A DNA stretch of 64,000 nucleotides from Spiro-02 sp034114085 (GTDB lineage: Bacteria > Spirochaetota > Spirochaetia > Sphaerochaetales > Sphaerochaetaceae): the NCBI GenBank assembly GCA_034114085.1, contig JAXEWB010000086.1, positions 60,773 through 124,772 on the forward strand, read 5' to 3'. How positions within the stretch are numbered: position 1 is the first letter of the stretch; every line of letters begins with the position of its first letter. A program made the position numbers and the translations under genes. The notes under the pieces are model-generated. The model made no database searches, was not told where the DNA came from, and was given only the letters and a program-made list of their open reading frames with translations. Positions 18,048-26,203 of this stretch are shown piece by piece.

Positions 18048-18743
18048 ATGACGAAGGCGCAATATACGTGCATCGAGGACTACATGCTGGAATGCATGCG
18101 GGACAGCGCTCATGACAAGGCTCATGTCTATCGTGTACTGTATATGGCGTTGGCAATCGCCAGGGAACAGCGGGACGTCGATCTTGATATATTGACGGCG
18201 GCTTGTCTGCTTCATGATATCGGACGTCCTGAACAGTTTTCCGACCCGCATGTATGCCATGCCTTGGCCGGGGGTGAAAAAGCGTACCGGTTTTTACTGG
18301 GGCTGGAATGGACGGAAAACCGTGCCGGCGGGTGAGGGCTTGCGTCCAGTCCCACCGATACCGCGGCGACAATCCACCTTCGACCTTGGAAGCGAAAATT
18401 CTGTTCGACGCGGACAAGCTCGATGTCACCGGCGCCATTGGAATCGCCCGGACGTTCCTGTACATCGGACAGGTTTCTGGTTCGCTATATTCTATATTCA
18501 TTGAATGACGATGGCCGGGTGCTTGACGGTCCGACCGACACGGAACCTTCGTTTTTCCATGAATACAAATTCAAGCTTGAAAAGCTATACGACGGTTTCT
18601 ACACGCCAGTTGCACGCCAGATGGCGGAACGCCGTAGACATGCGGCAACAGAATTTTATACCGCCATGCTGGATGAAGTAGTTTCCTGCCACGAGCTGGG
18701 GAAATCCTGTCTGGATGACATGCTGGCGGTTCCTGGTTTGTGA
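18048..18743 (+). pseudogene. HD-domain phosphohydrolase gene broken by two frameshifts
   Basis: Three overlapping frames together spell one HD-domain protein: SAHDKAHVYRVL, then LLHDIGRPEQFSD (the HD pair), then FDADKLDVTGAIGIARTF (the late Asp), then FHEYKFKLEKLYDGFYT. The first break, near 18328-18333, needs one extra base in GCCGGCGGG to restore the frame. The second is a 7-base tandem duplication, TATATTC at 18486-18492 and again at 18493-18499; deleting one copy joins GSLYS directly to LNDDGRV. The gene has a GGAG ribosome binding site. It lies downstream of the hydrolase gene. Either the gene is dead or these are sequencing errors, though a 7-base duplication is an unlikely error. Confidence 0.8.
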
Positions 18744-19165
18744 GCCACGATATGGTTTCTTTTCACATGAGACGTACTTCAAGGATTGGGAAACCGTATC
18801 ACTTTGCCTTCGACGGGCGAACATGACCAAAAGAAGCTGCTGTTCACCGTACCGGAGGCTTCCCGGGATGCTTATACCAAGGCTCCAGCTGGCACATGCT
18901 CTTCCTGCCTCATCATCAGTACGGTATCAAGTACTTGATATTCTGCACCAACTATAAGTTTTTGGGGGATATTGTCCTCTGCCCTTGAATCGAATGGCTG
19001 ATATGACAATGTGCTCCATATGTTTTGTTCCTATCTTTTATACGCCGTACAAGCGGCGGCGTATGTCTGAACATCGGCAACATGAGCGAGGCCATCACCC
19101 AAGTTTTTCAACAAATGCGACGGCCTCTCCAATGTATTTTGTATCGTAGTTTTGTGGTCGAAGGA
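18744..19165. other. 422-base stretch without an intact gene
   Basis: Short open pieces in all frames of the plus strand (for example GSSWHMLFLPHHQYGIKY and HDQKKLLFTVPEASRDAY) look protein-like but do not join into a recognisable family; this may be further decayed coding sequence continuing from the broken HD gene. A hairpin with arms ATACGCCG and CGGCGTAT lies at 19041-19065 without a T-run on either side. Confidence 0.4.
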
Positions 19166-20182
19166 CTATTGTGTAACGATCTGTCCGTTTTCGACGATTC
19201 TAGCGGCGCTGGCGAGCAAATCTTGGGGAATGGTCAATCCTAGGCGTTTGACCACGTCCATATTGAACCAGAGTTCAAAATCCGACGGATCAGTCAGGAA
19301 CGTCGTACCCAAGTCACCAGGCTTGGCTCCGTTGATGATCTGCTCGATCATCTTGCCGGTATAGACACCCGCATTGTAGTAGTTGAAGCCCCATGCCGCG
19401 AATACATCAAGCCCTTCGGAAGAAGTGGTATCGCCGCTGAACAGCGGCTTGTTCGCCTTCGTACAGACATCAGCAAGGGAAGCCAAAGCGGAAATGACGG
19501 TATTGTCGGTACCTACGTAGATGGCCTCCACCCTGTCGATGATTGATAGCGCCGCCATCTTTACCTCCGCGGAGTTCGAGACCGCCGCTGTAATGAGCCG
19601 TACCCCGTACTTGTCGCAGGCCTGCCGGGCCAATTCCATCAAGGCGACGGCGTTCGCCTCATTGCTCGCATACACATTGCCGATTGTCTTCGCCCCGGTA
19701 AGGTCAATCAGCAGCTTGATCTGCGATTCAACCGGGCTCAGGTCGGAGACGCCGCAGATGTTCGTGTCTTGGGGGGCATCGTAGGATTCCACCAGTCCCG
19801 CCGCGATTGGGTCGGTAATTGAGCTGAATACCACAGGAATGTCTACGAATACATTCGCCAACGCCTGGGCCGTTGGTGTCGCGATTCCCACGACGATATC
19901 CATTTTGTCCGATTTGAATTTCTGGGCGATGGAAGCAGCGGTGGAAATATCACCGTTTGCGTTCTGCAAATCATAGGTGACGGGAAGTCCTGTACTTGCC
20001 AGATAATCCTGTATCCCCTGCTCAATGACATCCAGTGCGGGATGGGCGAGCAGTTTTGAAATGCCGATTTTTGTATGTGCAGCCTGTACTGGCTGTTCCA
20101 GTGCTCCTTGAGCGAACACCGCCATCGGGGGTACCAGGAACAGGCAGCATGCCAGTATGATGATTCTCATTGTTTTCTTCAT
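19166..20182 (-). CDS. ABC transporter substrate-binding protein (TrpX/ABC_sub_bind family)
   Basis: The product is 338 residues. The signal peptide ends at AVFA before QGALEQ. The mature protein has the type-I periplasmic fold of the TrpX-like family: KIGISKLLAHPALDVIEQGI, VGIATPTAQALAN, PVVFSSITDPIAAGLV, and IYVGTDNTVISALASLADVC. Relatives bind tryptophan, tyrosine or other small ligands. They are normally followed by a permease and an ATPase, but no such genes lie downstream here, so the protein is an orphan in this window. AAGGAG precedes the ATG. On the minus strand a possible -35 TTGACA is at 20241-20236. Confidence 0.87.
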   Translation of the reverse strand: MKKTMRIIILACCLFLVPPMAVFAQGALEQPVQAAHTKIGISKLLAHPALDVIEQGIQDYLASTGLPVTYDLQNANGDISTAASIAQKFKSDKMDIVVGIATPTAQALANVFVDIPVVFSSITDPIAAGLVESYDAPQDTNICGVSDLSPVESQIKLLIDLTGAKTIGNVYASNEANAVALMELARQACDKYGVRLITAAVSNSAEVKMAALSIIDRVEAIYVGTDNTVISALASLADVCTKANKPLFSGDTTSSEGLDVFAAWGFNYYNAGVYTGKMIEQIINGAKPGDLGTTFLTDPSDFELWFNMDVVKRLGLTIPQDLLASAARIVENGQIVTQ

Positions 20183-20494
20183 GGTGTTGTAATCTCCTTG
20201 TCTTGTGTTTCTTTGTACAGAAACACTGATGTTCTTGTCAATAGAAACGCGCTAGAATTATGAAAATAAAAGTAATTGTTCGTTGACCTAGCCGATGCGG
20301 GCATCCTACACTTGACTTGAAAATGGTACATGGATTCGTCCTTTTGCCTGATCATGCCCCTTCTGTTTGAATGAAATCTGATTCATCGGGCATAGATATC
20401 CGGACGGTTTGTATCAGCGTCGGACAATCGGCGGGTGGAGATATTCTATGAACAACGGTTCGTTGTAGTCCCTGTCCGCATCAGGAGGTTGTTA
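20183..20494. other. 312-base divergent spacer between binding-protein and phosphate-transporter genes
   Basis: It carries a minus-strand TTGACA (20241-20236) with only a poor -10 candidate (GTACAA, 20218-20213). On the plus side there is an ATGAA/TTCAT inverted repeat near 20370-20386. No RNA gene or additional coding frame is supported. Confidence 0.4.
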
Positions 20495-21532
20495 TTGGAA
20501 CCCGCATTTATTACGAGCATTGTTTTGGTTCTTGGGGTTGTGTTCGTCAATGGGTGGACCGATGCTCCGAACGCCATAGGAAGTGCGGTCGGAACACGTG
20601 TCATGACGCCGCGTTCCGCGATTCTCATGGCCGTAGTCTGCAATTTCCTGGGGATTCTGCTGATGACGCAGATTAGCTCCCAGGTCGCGGATACCATTTC
20701 AAAGATGGTTGACTTCGGGCCGAACGCAGGGCTGCCGGGAGAGGCTGGCCGTCAGCCGATCATTGTCATGGCCGCGGCGATGTTCTCAATCGTCGCCTGG
20801 TCCGTCGCTGCCTGGGCGTTTGGTATCCCCACCAGTGAAAGCCATTCCCTGATCGCAGGATTGACCGGTGCGGCGCTGGCGCTTGGCGGGCTACAATCGA
20901 TCAACATGGGGGAGTGGAGCAAGGTCGTTGTCGGACTGTTCGTTTCCTCCGTTCTAGGGTTTGGAAGTGGATGGATTCTTGTCAGAGGTATCGAACGGAT
21001 TTGTCGTCATATGAACAGACGCCGTGCCGAGCGTTTTTTCCGGCATGGGGAGACCGTAGCCGCCGGGCTCATGGCTTTTTTGCATGGAGCGCAGGATGGA
21101 CAGAAATTCATGGGTGTATTTATGCTGGCGATGTTCCTCAACGGGTCGGCCACGCGGCTGTCCGATGGTACCTTCATCATCCCCCTGTGGGTAATGATTC
21201 TCTGTTCATTGATGATGGGCGCCGGCACGCTGGTCGGCGGCAAGAAGATTATCAAGACAGTTGGCATGGATATGGTGAAGATGAGCCCCTATCAAGGGTT
21301 CGCTTCCGATATCGCCGCAAGCGCCTGTCTGTTGCTGGCTTCTTTGACGGGACTGCCGGTTTCCACGACCCATACGAAAACAACTGCCATGATGGGCGTG
21401 GCCGCATCGCACCGGGTATCCAGCGTGGACTGGGGAATTGCCAGGGAGATGGTCTGGGCGTGGGTCCTGACCTTCCCCGGCTGTGGGCTGATCGGGTTCG
21501 TCATGGCCAAGCTATTTTTGCTGTGGTGGTGA
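20495..21532 (+). CDS. pit: PiT-family inorganic phosphate transporter
   Basis: The product is 345 residues with ~9-10 membrane helices. The duplicated PiT signature is present: NGWTDAPNAIGSAVGTRVM near the start and SACLLLASLTGLPVSTTHTK in the second half; GIPTSESHSLIAGLTGA is the matching first-half loop. The family imports phosphate with protons or sodium. The TTG start is chosen because AGGAGG (20483-20488) is six bases upstream; the ATG at 20435 has no binding site and adds a non-hydrophobic arginine-rich stretch. The next gene encodes its DUF47 partner. Confidence 0.9.
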   Translation: MEPAFITSIVLVLGVVFVNGWTDAPNAIGSAVGTRVMTPRSAILMAVVCNFLGILLMTQISSQVADTISKMVDFGPNAGLPGEAGRQPIIVMAAAMFSIVAWSVAAWAFGIPTSESHSLIAGLTGAALALGGLQSINMGEWSKVVVGLFVSSVLGFGSGWILVRGIERICRHMNRRRAERFFRHGETVAAGLMAFLHGAQDGQKFMGVFMLAMFLNGSATRLSDGTFIIPLWVMILCSLMMGAGTLVGGKKIIKTVGMDMVKMSPYQGFASDIAASACLLLASLTGLPVSTTHTKTTAMMGVAASHRVSSVDWGIAREMVWAWVLTFPGCGLIGFVMAKLFLLWW

Positions 21533-21616
21533 CCGCTTTTACGGCGAGACGACTGACATGGACGAAGAGAGCTGCAAAAGAAAAACAATATACGACGATA
21601 CAAGGAAACTATTGAG

Positions 21617-22237
21617 ATGAAATTCAGAAAGAAAGAGACCAACTATTTTGAGATGCTGACCGCAATGGTGGACTGTTCGATGCGAACGGCGAAACAACTG
21701 GACGACCTGCTGCACCATTATACCGATGTGGAAGAGAAGCTACGGATACTCGATGACTTGGAGTCTGAGGGTGACCAGATGCTCCACGGATTCTCAGACG
21801 AACTGAATGTCGCGTTCATCACCCCGATTGATCGGGAGGATCTGCTGGCCATGGGAAATCGCATAGATTCTCTGACGGACGCGATTGAACAGGTGGGGAT
21901 CAAGCTGGACATGCTGGGAGTTATGTCTATTCGTCCGGGGGTGCTGGAAGTATCGAAGCTTATGGTCGAGGCTTGCGGACTGCTGGTCGAGGCGATGGGG
22001 GAGTTCGAGCGTTTCAAGAATTCCCAGAAACTACCGAAACTTGTCATCGAGATAAACCATTGCGAGGAGAAAGCCGACGGACTGTACCATTCGGAAGTAA
22101 AGAAACTCTATTCAACGGAAGAGTCCGTCCTGGAAATCCTCCGTTGGAAGGAAATCTACGACGATATGGAACAGGTTCTGGACAATTGCGAGGATGTAGC
22201 GGATTTGCTCGACGCCATGGCGTTGAAAAACCGCTGA
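21617..22237 (+). CDS. DUF47 (PhoU-like) regulator of the PiT transporter
   Basis: The product is 206 residues, nearly all helical, starting MKFRKKETNYFEMLTAMVDC and containing ITPIDREDLLAMGNRIDSLTD, the DUF47 signature. The family folds like PhoU and is encoded beside Pit genes, where it modulates low-affinity phosphate uptake. It lies 84 bases downstream of the transporter, co-directional. Confidence 0.9.
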   Translation: MKFRKKETNYFEMLTAMVDCSMRTAKQLDDLLHHYTDVEEKLRILDDLESEGDQMLHGFSDELNVAFITPIDREDLLAMGNRIDSLTDAIEQVGIKLDMLGVMSIRPGVLEVSKLMVEACGLLVEAMGEFERFKNSQKLPKLVIEINHCEEKADGLYHSEVKKLYSTEESVLEILRWKEIYDDMEQVLDNCEDVADLLDAMALKNR

Positions 22238-22273
22238 GCATTTTGCAGTCGGCGGTCGATATCCAACGGAACG

Positions 22274-22606
22274 CTATTTCAGGAAATCAAGGCGGCAGGG
22301 GGTGAAGATATCCAGTACCTTGCCCGCTTTAAGGCATACGGCACCGTGCAGTACGTTCGGCGCGAACTTGACGCTGTCCCCCGCTTTGACGATCTGCGTC
22401 TCGCCATCGTTAGTAAATTCAAACTCCCCCTCGATGATATAGGCGATCTGTTCATGCGGATGGGTGTGCGGCGCCCCGACGGCCCCCTCCTCAAAATACA
22501 CCTCCACCGCCATGAGGTTGTCGCTATGGGAAAGTATCTTCCTTCTGGTTCCGCCACCGAGTTCGATGAACGGAGTATCTTCATTGCGAGTGAATCTATC
22601 TGACAT
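22274..22606 (-). CDS. Small cupin-domain protein
   Basis: The product is 110 residues with one cupin barrel. Motif 1 is PHTHPHEQIAYIIEGEFEF (two His, one Gln/Glu and a downstream Glu); motif 2 is FAPNVLHGAV with the last histidine. A metal site is therefore likely. It could be a sugar isomerase, an auxin-binding-like sensor or a dioxygenase fragment. AGGAGG is 12 bases before this ATG, longer than usual; a nearer ATG is out of frame. It is convergent with the DUF47 gene. Confidence 0.8.
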   Translation of the reverse strand: MSDRFTRNEDTPFIELGGGTRRKILSHSDNLMAVEVYFEEGAVGAPHTHPHEQIAYIIEGEFEFTNDGETQIVKAGDSVKFAPNVLHGAVCLKAGKVLDIFTPCRLDFLK

Positions 22607-22773
22607 ACGGATGCCATGCCTCCTTAGCTTCCTGCGATAAAGTATTGATATCCCAATGTTCCATAGTTTTCAAGACAGGCTGGCGGTTGTTTATTTTCCC
22701 TTAACGGAACTTTCTGTGTCTCCACCGACATCCTGTATGCAATTTCCAGTCCGTCTGCGTCCGTGAAAGGCGG

Positions 22774-23817
22774 TCAGTCGGCGGTCTCCATCAGGTTTTC
22801 CCTGAAATAGATATCTATCGGGATCGCTATCGATTGTTCGGGTTCCTGTCCAAGTACGACTTTCCGGTATATCTGGTAAATCGCCGTATGGCCCTGATAT
22901 GCCGGTCTTTGGGATAGCAGGCAGTCGATGCTCCCGTCAAGCAAACCTTTACGGTTTTCATTGACCAGATCGTATCCGATGGTCACTACCTGTCGCTTGT
23001 GTCCTGATTTCATCAAGCTGGTTCCAAAACAATTGATGATGTTGTTCACGGTAAAGATTCCCCGAAGATCGTCATGGAGTTCAAGCAGGCCTTCCGTTAC
23101 GGTGTCGACCTCATCCAGCGAGCCGAGCGTGATTTCCTGTAGCGTCATGCCTGTGTGGTCTTCGAAGTACCGTTTGAAACCTGCCGCTCGCTGGGTGCTG
23201 TTCACTGCGTCGGGATACAGTTGGACGCTTGCGATAGTCCCCGTTTTACCTTGGCACAATGCGGAGATCAATCTTCCCGCGAGGTATCCGCTTTGATGTG
23301 AATCCTGGGCGATGGTCGCTATCGGGTTCATGTCGGGCAATGGTGAATCAACAAACGCATACGGGGTGTCCTGATGTTCCAGAAGCAGGATTTCCGCTTC
23401 GTTTGCAGGGAGGGGAGCAAGCAACAGGCCATCGATACCCATCGCATATAATTCTTCGGCCTTTTTTGCCATGTCCCCTTTGACCAGTCTGTCAAACTGC
23501 TTTGTGGTAATCGATACCGATAATACACTCAGTTCTTTCGCCGCCTGGGCTACTCCCTGATACACCATTTCCCAGTACTGGAATTCCGTATCGAACCGAG
23601 GCAGCAATACGCCGATATTGTAGTTCCTGTTGAGCTTCAGATTACGGGCGTAGGCGTTCGGCTCATACCCATGCTCCTTGATAAGAGCCTGGATGGTCTC
23701 CCTTGTTTTTACTGAAACGCCGGCCCTGCCGTGGATGACCCTGTCCACCGTGCCGATGGATACTCCCGCCAGCCGTGCGATTTCCGTAATGGTGATGATT
23801 TTTTTCTGCGTATCCAT
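22774..23817 (-). CDS. LacI-family transcriptional regulator
   Basis: The product is 347 residues. The N-terminal helix-turn-helix and hinge read ITEIARLAGVSIGTVDRVIH and GYEPNAYARNLKLNRNYNIG. The remainder is a periplasmic-binding-type sensor (GVLLPRFDTEFQYW, FVDSPLPDMNPIATIAQDSH, TIGYDLVNENRKGLLDGSID). The start is placed at ATG 23817 because the promoter and a palindrome lie just upstream. Its target is not obvious: neighbours are a cupin and an ABC-F gene. Autoregulation is likely. Confidence 0.9.
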   Translation of the reverse strand: MDTQKKIITITEIARLAGVSIGTVDRVIHGRAGVSVKTRETIQALIKEHGYEPNAYARNLKLNRNYNIGVLLPRFDTEFQYWEMVYQGVAQAAKELSVLSVSITTKQFDRLVKGDMAKKAEELYAMGIDGLLLAPLPANEAEILLLEHQDTPYAFVDSPLPDMNPIATIAQDSHQSGYLAGRLISALCQGKTGTIASVQLYPDAVNSTQRAAGFKRYFEDHTGMTLQEITLGSLDEVDTVTEGLLELHDDLRGIFTVNNIINCFGTSLMKSGHKRQVVTIGYDLVNENRKGLLDGSIDCLLSQRPAYQGHTAIYQIYRKVVLGQEPEQSIAIPIDIYFRENLMETAD

Positions 23818-23840
23818 GAGCTTTTTCCATCCTTGTTGTG

Positions 23841-23854
23841 CGTGTACGTACACG
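23841..23854. promoter_or_regulatory. Palindromic operator upstream of the LacI gene
   Basis: CGTGTACGTACACG is a perfect 14-base palindrome with a central CG, as in LacI-family sites. It covers the predicted transcript start of the gene at 22774-23817. Confidence 0.6.
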
Positions 23855-23859
23855 AGGGA

Positions 23860-23887
23860 ATTGTACCACAGCTTTTCTCCCTTGCAA
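23860..23887 (-). promoter_or_regulatory. Promoter of the LacI-family gene
   Basis: On the minus strand TTGCAA (23887-23882) and TACAAT (23865-23860) are 16 bases apart. The palindrome at 23841-23854 lies immediately downstream. Confidence 0.6.
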
Positions 23888-23888
23888 G

Positions 23889-23920
23889 AAAAAATGGGGA
23901 CATCCATGCAGATTGGATGT
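23889..23920 (-). terminator. Terminator downstream of the ABC-F gene
   Basis: On the minus strand ACATCCA pairs with TGGATGT around a 7-base loop, and a run of six T residues (23894-23889) follows five bases later. It separates the ABC-F gene from the LacI promoter. Confidence 0.5.
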
Positions 23921-24048
23921 TTAGGTATGTTCCTTCAGGGATGGCATTGTTACATTCTTGGTGAATACCATTTTTCAGTGGAATCCGACGCTTTCGTCTA
24001 GGTTTGCATCGTCCAGACGGGAATGCAGGGCAAGTTCACTTGCTCATG

Positions 24049-25539
24049 TTATCCCAGCTCAATCCGTTTCGTCGCGACCTTGTCTATGAACATCTGGTCG
24101 TGTTCGACGAATATCCTGGTCGGCCGCTGATCAAGCAGCATTTGTTCGATCTGCGTGCGGGAAATGACATCGATGAAGTTAAACGGTTCGTCCCAGACAT
24201 ACAAGTGCGCCCTGTCGCACAGGCTTTTCGCAATCAGCACCTTTTTCTTCTGCCCTCCGCTGAAATCCTCCATGTCCTTTCCAAACTGGATTTGGGAGAA
24301 GCCCAGTTTAACCAGCATCGCCTTGAAAAGCGATTCCTCGACCCCACAGACCTCAGCGTAATCGGCCAACGTCCCTGTAAGAAAGGAAGTATCCTGCGGA
24401 ACATAGGATATCTTCAACCCATACGCAAGAACTATGGAACCACTGTATGAAAGCGGTTCACCCATGATCAGTTTCAAAAGACTTGATTTGCCGGAACCGT
24501 TTCTCCCTGTCAGCGCGACCTGTTCTCCTCGTGCAACGGTGAAAGTCACCTTGTCGCAGATTGTTTTTTTATCATAGGAGATACGTAGATTTGCACACCT
24601 GACCAACATGTCGTTCTTGTGCGATATCGGACGGACCTCGAGCGTGTCGGAACGGTCCAGATTCTTCAGTAGCTTCTGTTTTTCTTCTACCGCTCGCTTC
24701 CTGCGGTTTTCTACGTTTTTCGACCGCTGCATCATTTTCGCCGCTTTGCGCCCGATGAATCCTTTGTCTGCGAGGTTCCCCGTGTGGTCATAGGCGCCGA
24801 ACCCTGTTTTGGTTCGTTCCACTTTGTCGGACCAACCGGCAGTACGTTTCGCCGCTTCGCCCAACCGTCCGATGTCCTTGCGTAGTTTCTCATCTTCCGC
24901 CAGTTCAAAACTATCCCGGTATTCCTTGTTTCTCCACCAGGAGGAGAAATTGCCCTGTTGGATTTCAATGGTCGTCCTGTTGATGGCCAGGACATGATCC
25001 ACGCATCGATCCAGTAGCGTCCTGTCATGGGAGACGAGGATGTAGCCCCGTTTGGAATTCAGATATCGTCCGATAATCTCCCTGCCATAGGCGTCGAGAT
25101 GGTTCGTCGGCTCATCGATCAACAGGAAGTGTTCCTCTTTGAGGAAAAGGATTGCCAGGAGGATTTTTGTCTGTTCCCCTTTGCTCAAGGTGTCGAACGG
25201 TCTGTCCAGGGTTTTCTCCGGTATTTCCAGCGTCGCCATTTCCCGACATAGTACCCATGGGGCGTAGTCTGGTTGGATCCTTTCGACCACTTGTCGGGTA
25301 GCCAGACTCATGTATGGGACCTCGAATGGGAAATAGTCGAATGCGACTGGTGATTTGATAATACCGGAGTAATGAAATTTCCCCATCAGCAGGTTGAGGA
25401 AGGTCGTCTTGCCCGTCCCGTTGCGACCGACGAGTCCGAGCCTCCAGTCCGTATCGAGCTGTAGCGTGACGCCAGTGAAAATATCATCGTAGCTGCCGTC
25501 GTAGGCGAAGGTCAGATTTTGTATCGTGATCATGGACAT
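24049..25539 (-). CDS. ABC-F ribosomal-protection-type ATPase (Lsa-like)
   Basis: The product is 496 residues with two ATPase domains and no membrane segment. Domain 1: Walker A GRNGTGKTT, signature LSKGEQ, Walker B LLIDEPTNHLD, switch SHDRTLL. A charged linker with AKMMQRSKNVENRRKRAVEE follows (residues ~225-320). Domain 2: GRNGSGKSS, signature FSGGQKKK, VWDEPFNFID and EHDQMF. The opening (SYDDIFTGVTLQLDTDWRLG) and FDYFPFEV match Lsa-type proteins, which dislodge lincosamides, streptogramin A and pleuromutilins from the ribosome. A resistance role is inferred from the family; other ABC-F proteins act as translation factors. A long leader precedes it. Confidence 0.87.
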   Translation of the reverse strand: MSMITIQNLTFAYDGSYDDIFTGVTLQLDTDWRLGLVGRNGTGKTTFLNLLMGKFHYSGIIKSPVAFDYFPFEVPYMSLATRQVVERIQPDYAPWVLCREMATLEIPEKTLDRPFDTLSKGEQTKILLAILFLKEEHFLLIDEPTNHLDAYGREIIGRYLNSKRGYILVSHDRTLLDRCVDHVLAINRTTIEIQQGNFSSWWRNKEYRDSFELAEDEKLRKDIGRLGEAAKRTAGWSDKVERTKTGFGAYDHTGNLADKGFIGRKAAKMMQRSKNVENRRKRAVEEKQKLLKNLDRSDTLEVRPISHKNDMLVRCANLRISYDKKTICDKVTFTVARGEQVALTGRNGSGKSSLLKLIMGEPLSYSGSIVLAYGLKISYVPQDTSFLTGTLADYAEVCGVEESLFKAMLVKLGFSQIQFGKDMEDFSGGQKKKVLIAKSLCDRAHLYVWDEPFNFIDVISRTQIEQMLLDQRPTRIFVEHDQMFIDKVATKRIELG

Positions 25540-25831
25540 ATGTTGCCTCTCTTGTCTGTTCTGTCTCCTGCGGGGTTCCGAATCGTGGAGGGCAGGGTAT
25601 ATAAGGACCTTCCGATGGAAACGTCCCCGTTATGTGGATATTCCAAATCCATGTGGATATAGGAAGTCCGACGCGAACCTGGCAAGGAAGCTGCGAGCCT
25701 TTTTCGGTCATGGAATACTGTGTAGACATGTATGGAAACAGGGGGAAACTACACGAAAACATAGGAATGTCGGACAGCGCTTTCTTGCCGAAGCACAATT
25801 ATGTCATAGATGACTGGAACAGTGCTTCATA
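25540..25831 (-). promoter_or_regulatory. Long 5' leader of the ABC-F gene
   Basis: If transcription starts from the promoter at 25917-25946, the leader is ~370 bases. It can form a GTGTAG/CTACAC stem (around 25720-25755) and an imperfect GGAC/GTCC hairpin near 25598-25622 close to the gene. Such leaders control many ABC-F resistance genes by antibiotic-sensitive attenuation. No perfect terminator with a T-run was found. Confidence 0.35.
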
Positions 25832-25909
25832 TTATATGTGGGGTGTTAGCAAGAAAAGCTTCTCATGTCCGTTGAAACCTCGTGTAAGCAGATGTATGGA
25901 ACTTTCCAT
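25832..25909 (-). CDS. Possible leader peptide of the ABC-F gene
   Basis: A 25-codon frame begins MESSIHLL and ends LTPHI before TAA. Its ATG lies seven bases after a good -10 box, so the transcript would begin at or next to the start codon, with no ribosome binding site. ABC-F resistance genes are often induced through stalling on such short frames. The assignment rests on position only. Confidence 0.35.
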   Translation of the reverse strand: MESSIHLLTRGFNGHEKLFLLTPHI

Positions 25910-25916
25910 CGTCAGT

Positions 25917-25946
25917 ATGATAAGGACGATTCCGTTTTTTTGTCAA
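25917..25946 (-). promoter_or_regulatory. Promoter of the ABC-F leader
   Basis: On the minus strand TTGACA (25946-25941) and TATCAT (25922-25917) are 18 bases apart. Confidence 0.6.
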
Positions 25947-26059
25947 CAGATACACCTTTTTGCAGGTATCTGTGGTATATGGATTGCTTTGCGGAGGATG
26001 ATATGGGACGAGGAGAAATGTGGTGGGATACTTGATGTCTGAGTCGTTTTGCTATCACT

Positions 26060-26077
26060 TAGTTAAACGTATAAACT
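26060..26077. promoter_or_regulatory. Putative LacI operator 1 of the phosphorylase operon
   Basis: TAGTTAAACGTATAAACT is a loose palindrome with a central ACGT. It shares TAGTTAA, a central G, and TAA in the right half with the sites at 26118-26135 and 34882-34899. It lies just upstream of the -35 box. Confidence 0.55.
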
Positions 26078-26082
26078 TTTTA

Positions 26083-26112
26083 TTGACAATAATGGAAAGC
26101 GGGTTCAATAAT
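26083..26112 (+). promoter_or_regulatory. Promoter of the disaccharide phosphorylase operon
   Basis: TTGACA (26083-26088) and AATAAT (26107-26112) are 18 bases apart. Operators 1 and 2 flank it, so a bound repressor would block or loop over it. Confidence 0.6.
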
Positions 26113-26117
26113 AGTTG

Positions 26118-26135
26118 TAGTTAAGGGTTTAACTA
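26118..26135. promoter_or_regulatory. Putative LacI operator 2 of the phosphorylase operon
   Basis: TAGTTAAGGGTTTAACTA has 7-base perfect arms (TAGTTAA/TTAACTA) and covers the expected transcript start. Confidence 0.6.
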
Positions 26136-26203
26136 ATTCTTTAAGCTATGTTTTACAAAACCGTCGGCATTGGTTGACGGAAACGGAAAAATGGAGGAAT
26201 CAC

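Noticed and set aside
24004..24450. Plus-strand open frame over the ABC-F gene end
   Set aside because: It lies antisense to conserved ATPase motifs and has no family resemblance or binding site.
25484..25798. Minus-strand open frame overlapping the ABC-F start
   Set aside because: It overlaps the start of the real gene out of frame, has no binding site and is rich in rare aromatic/proline stretches typical of non-coding leader.
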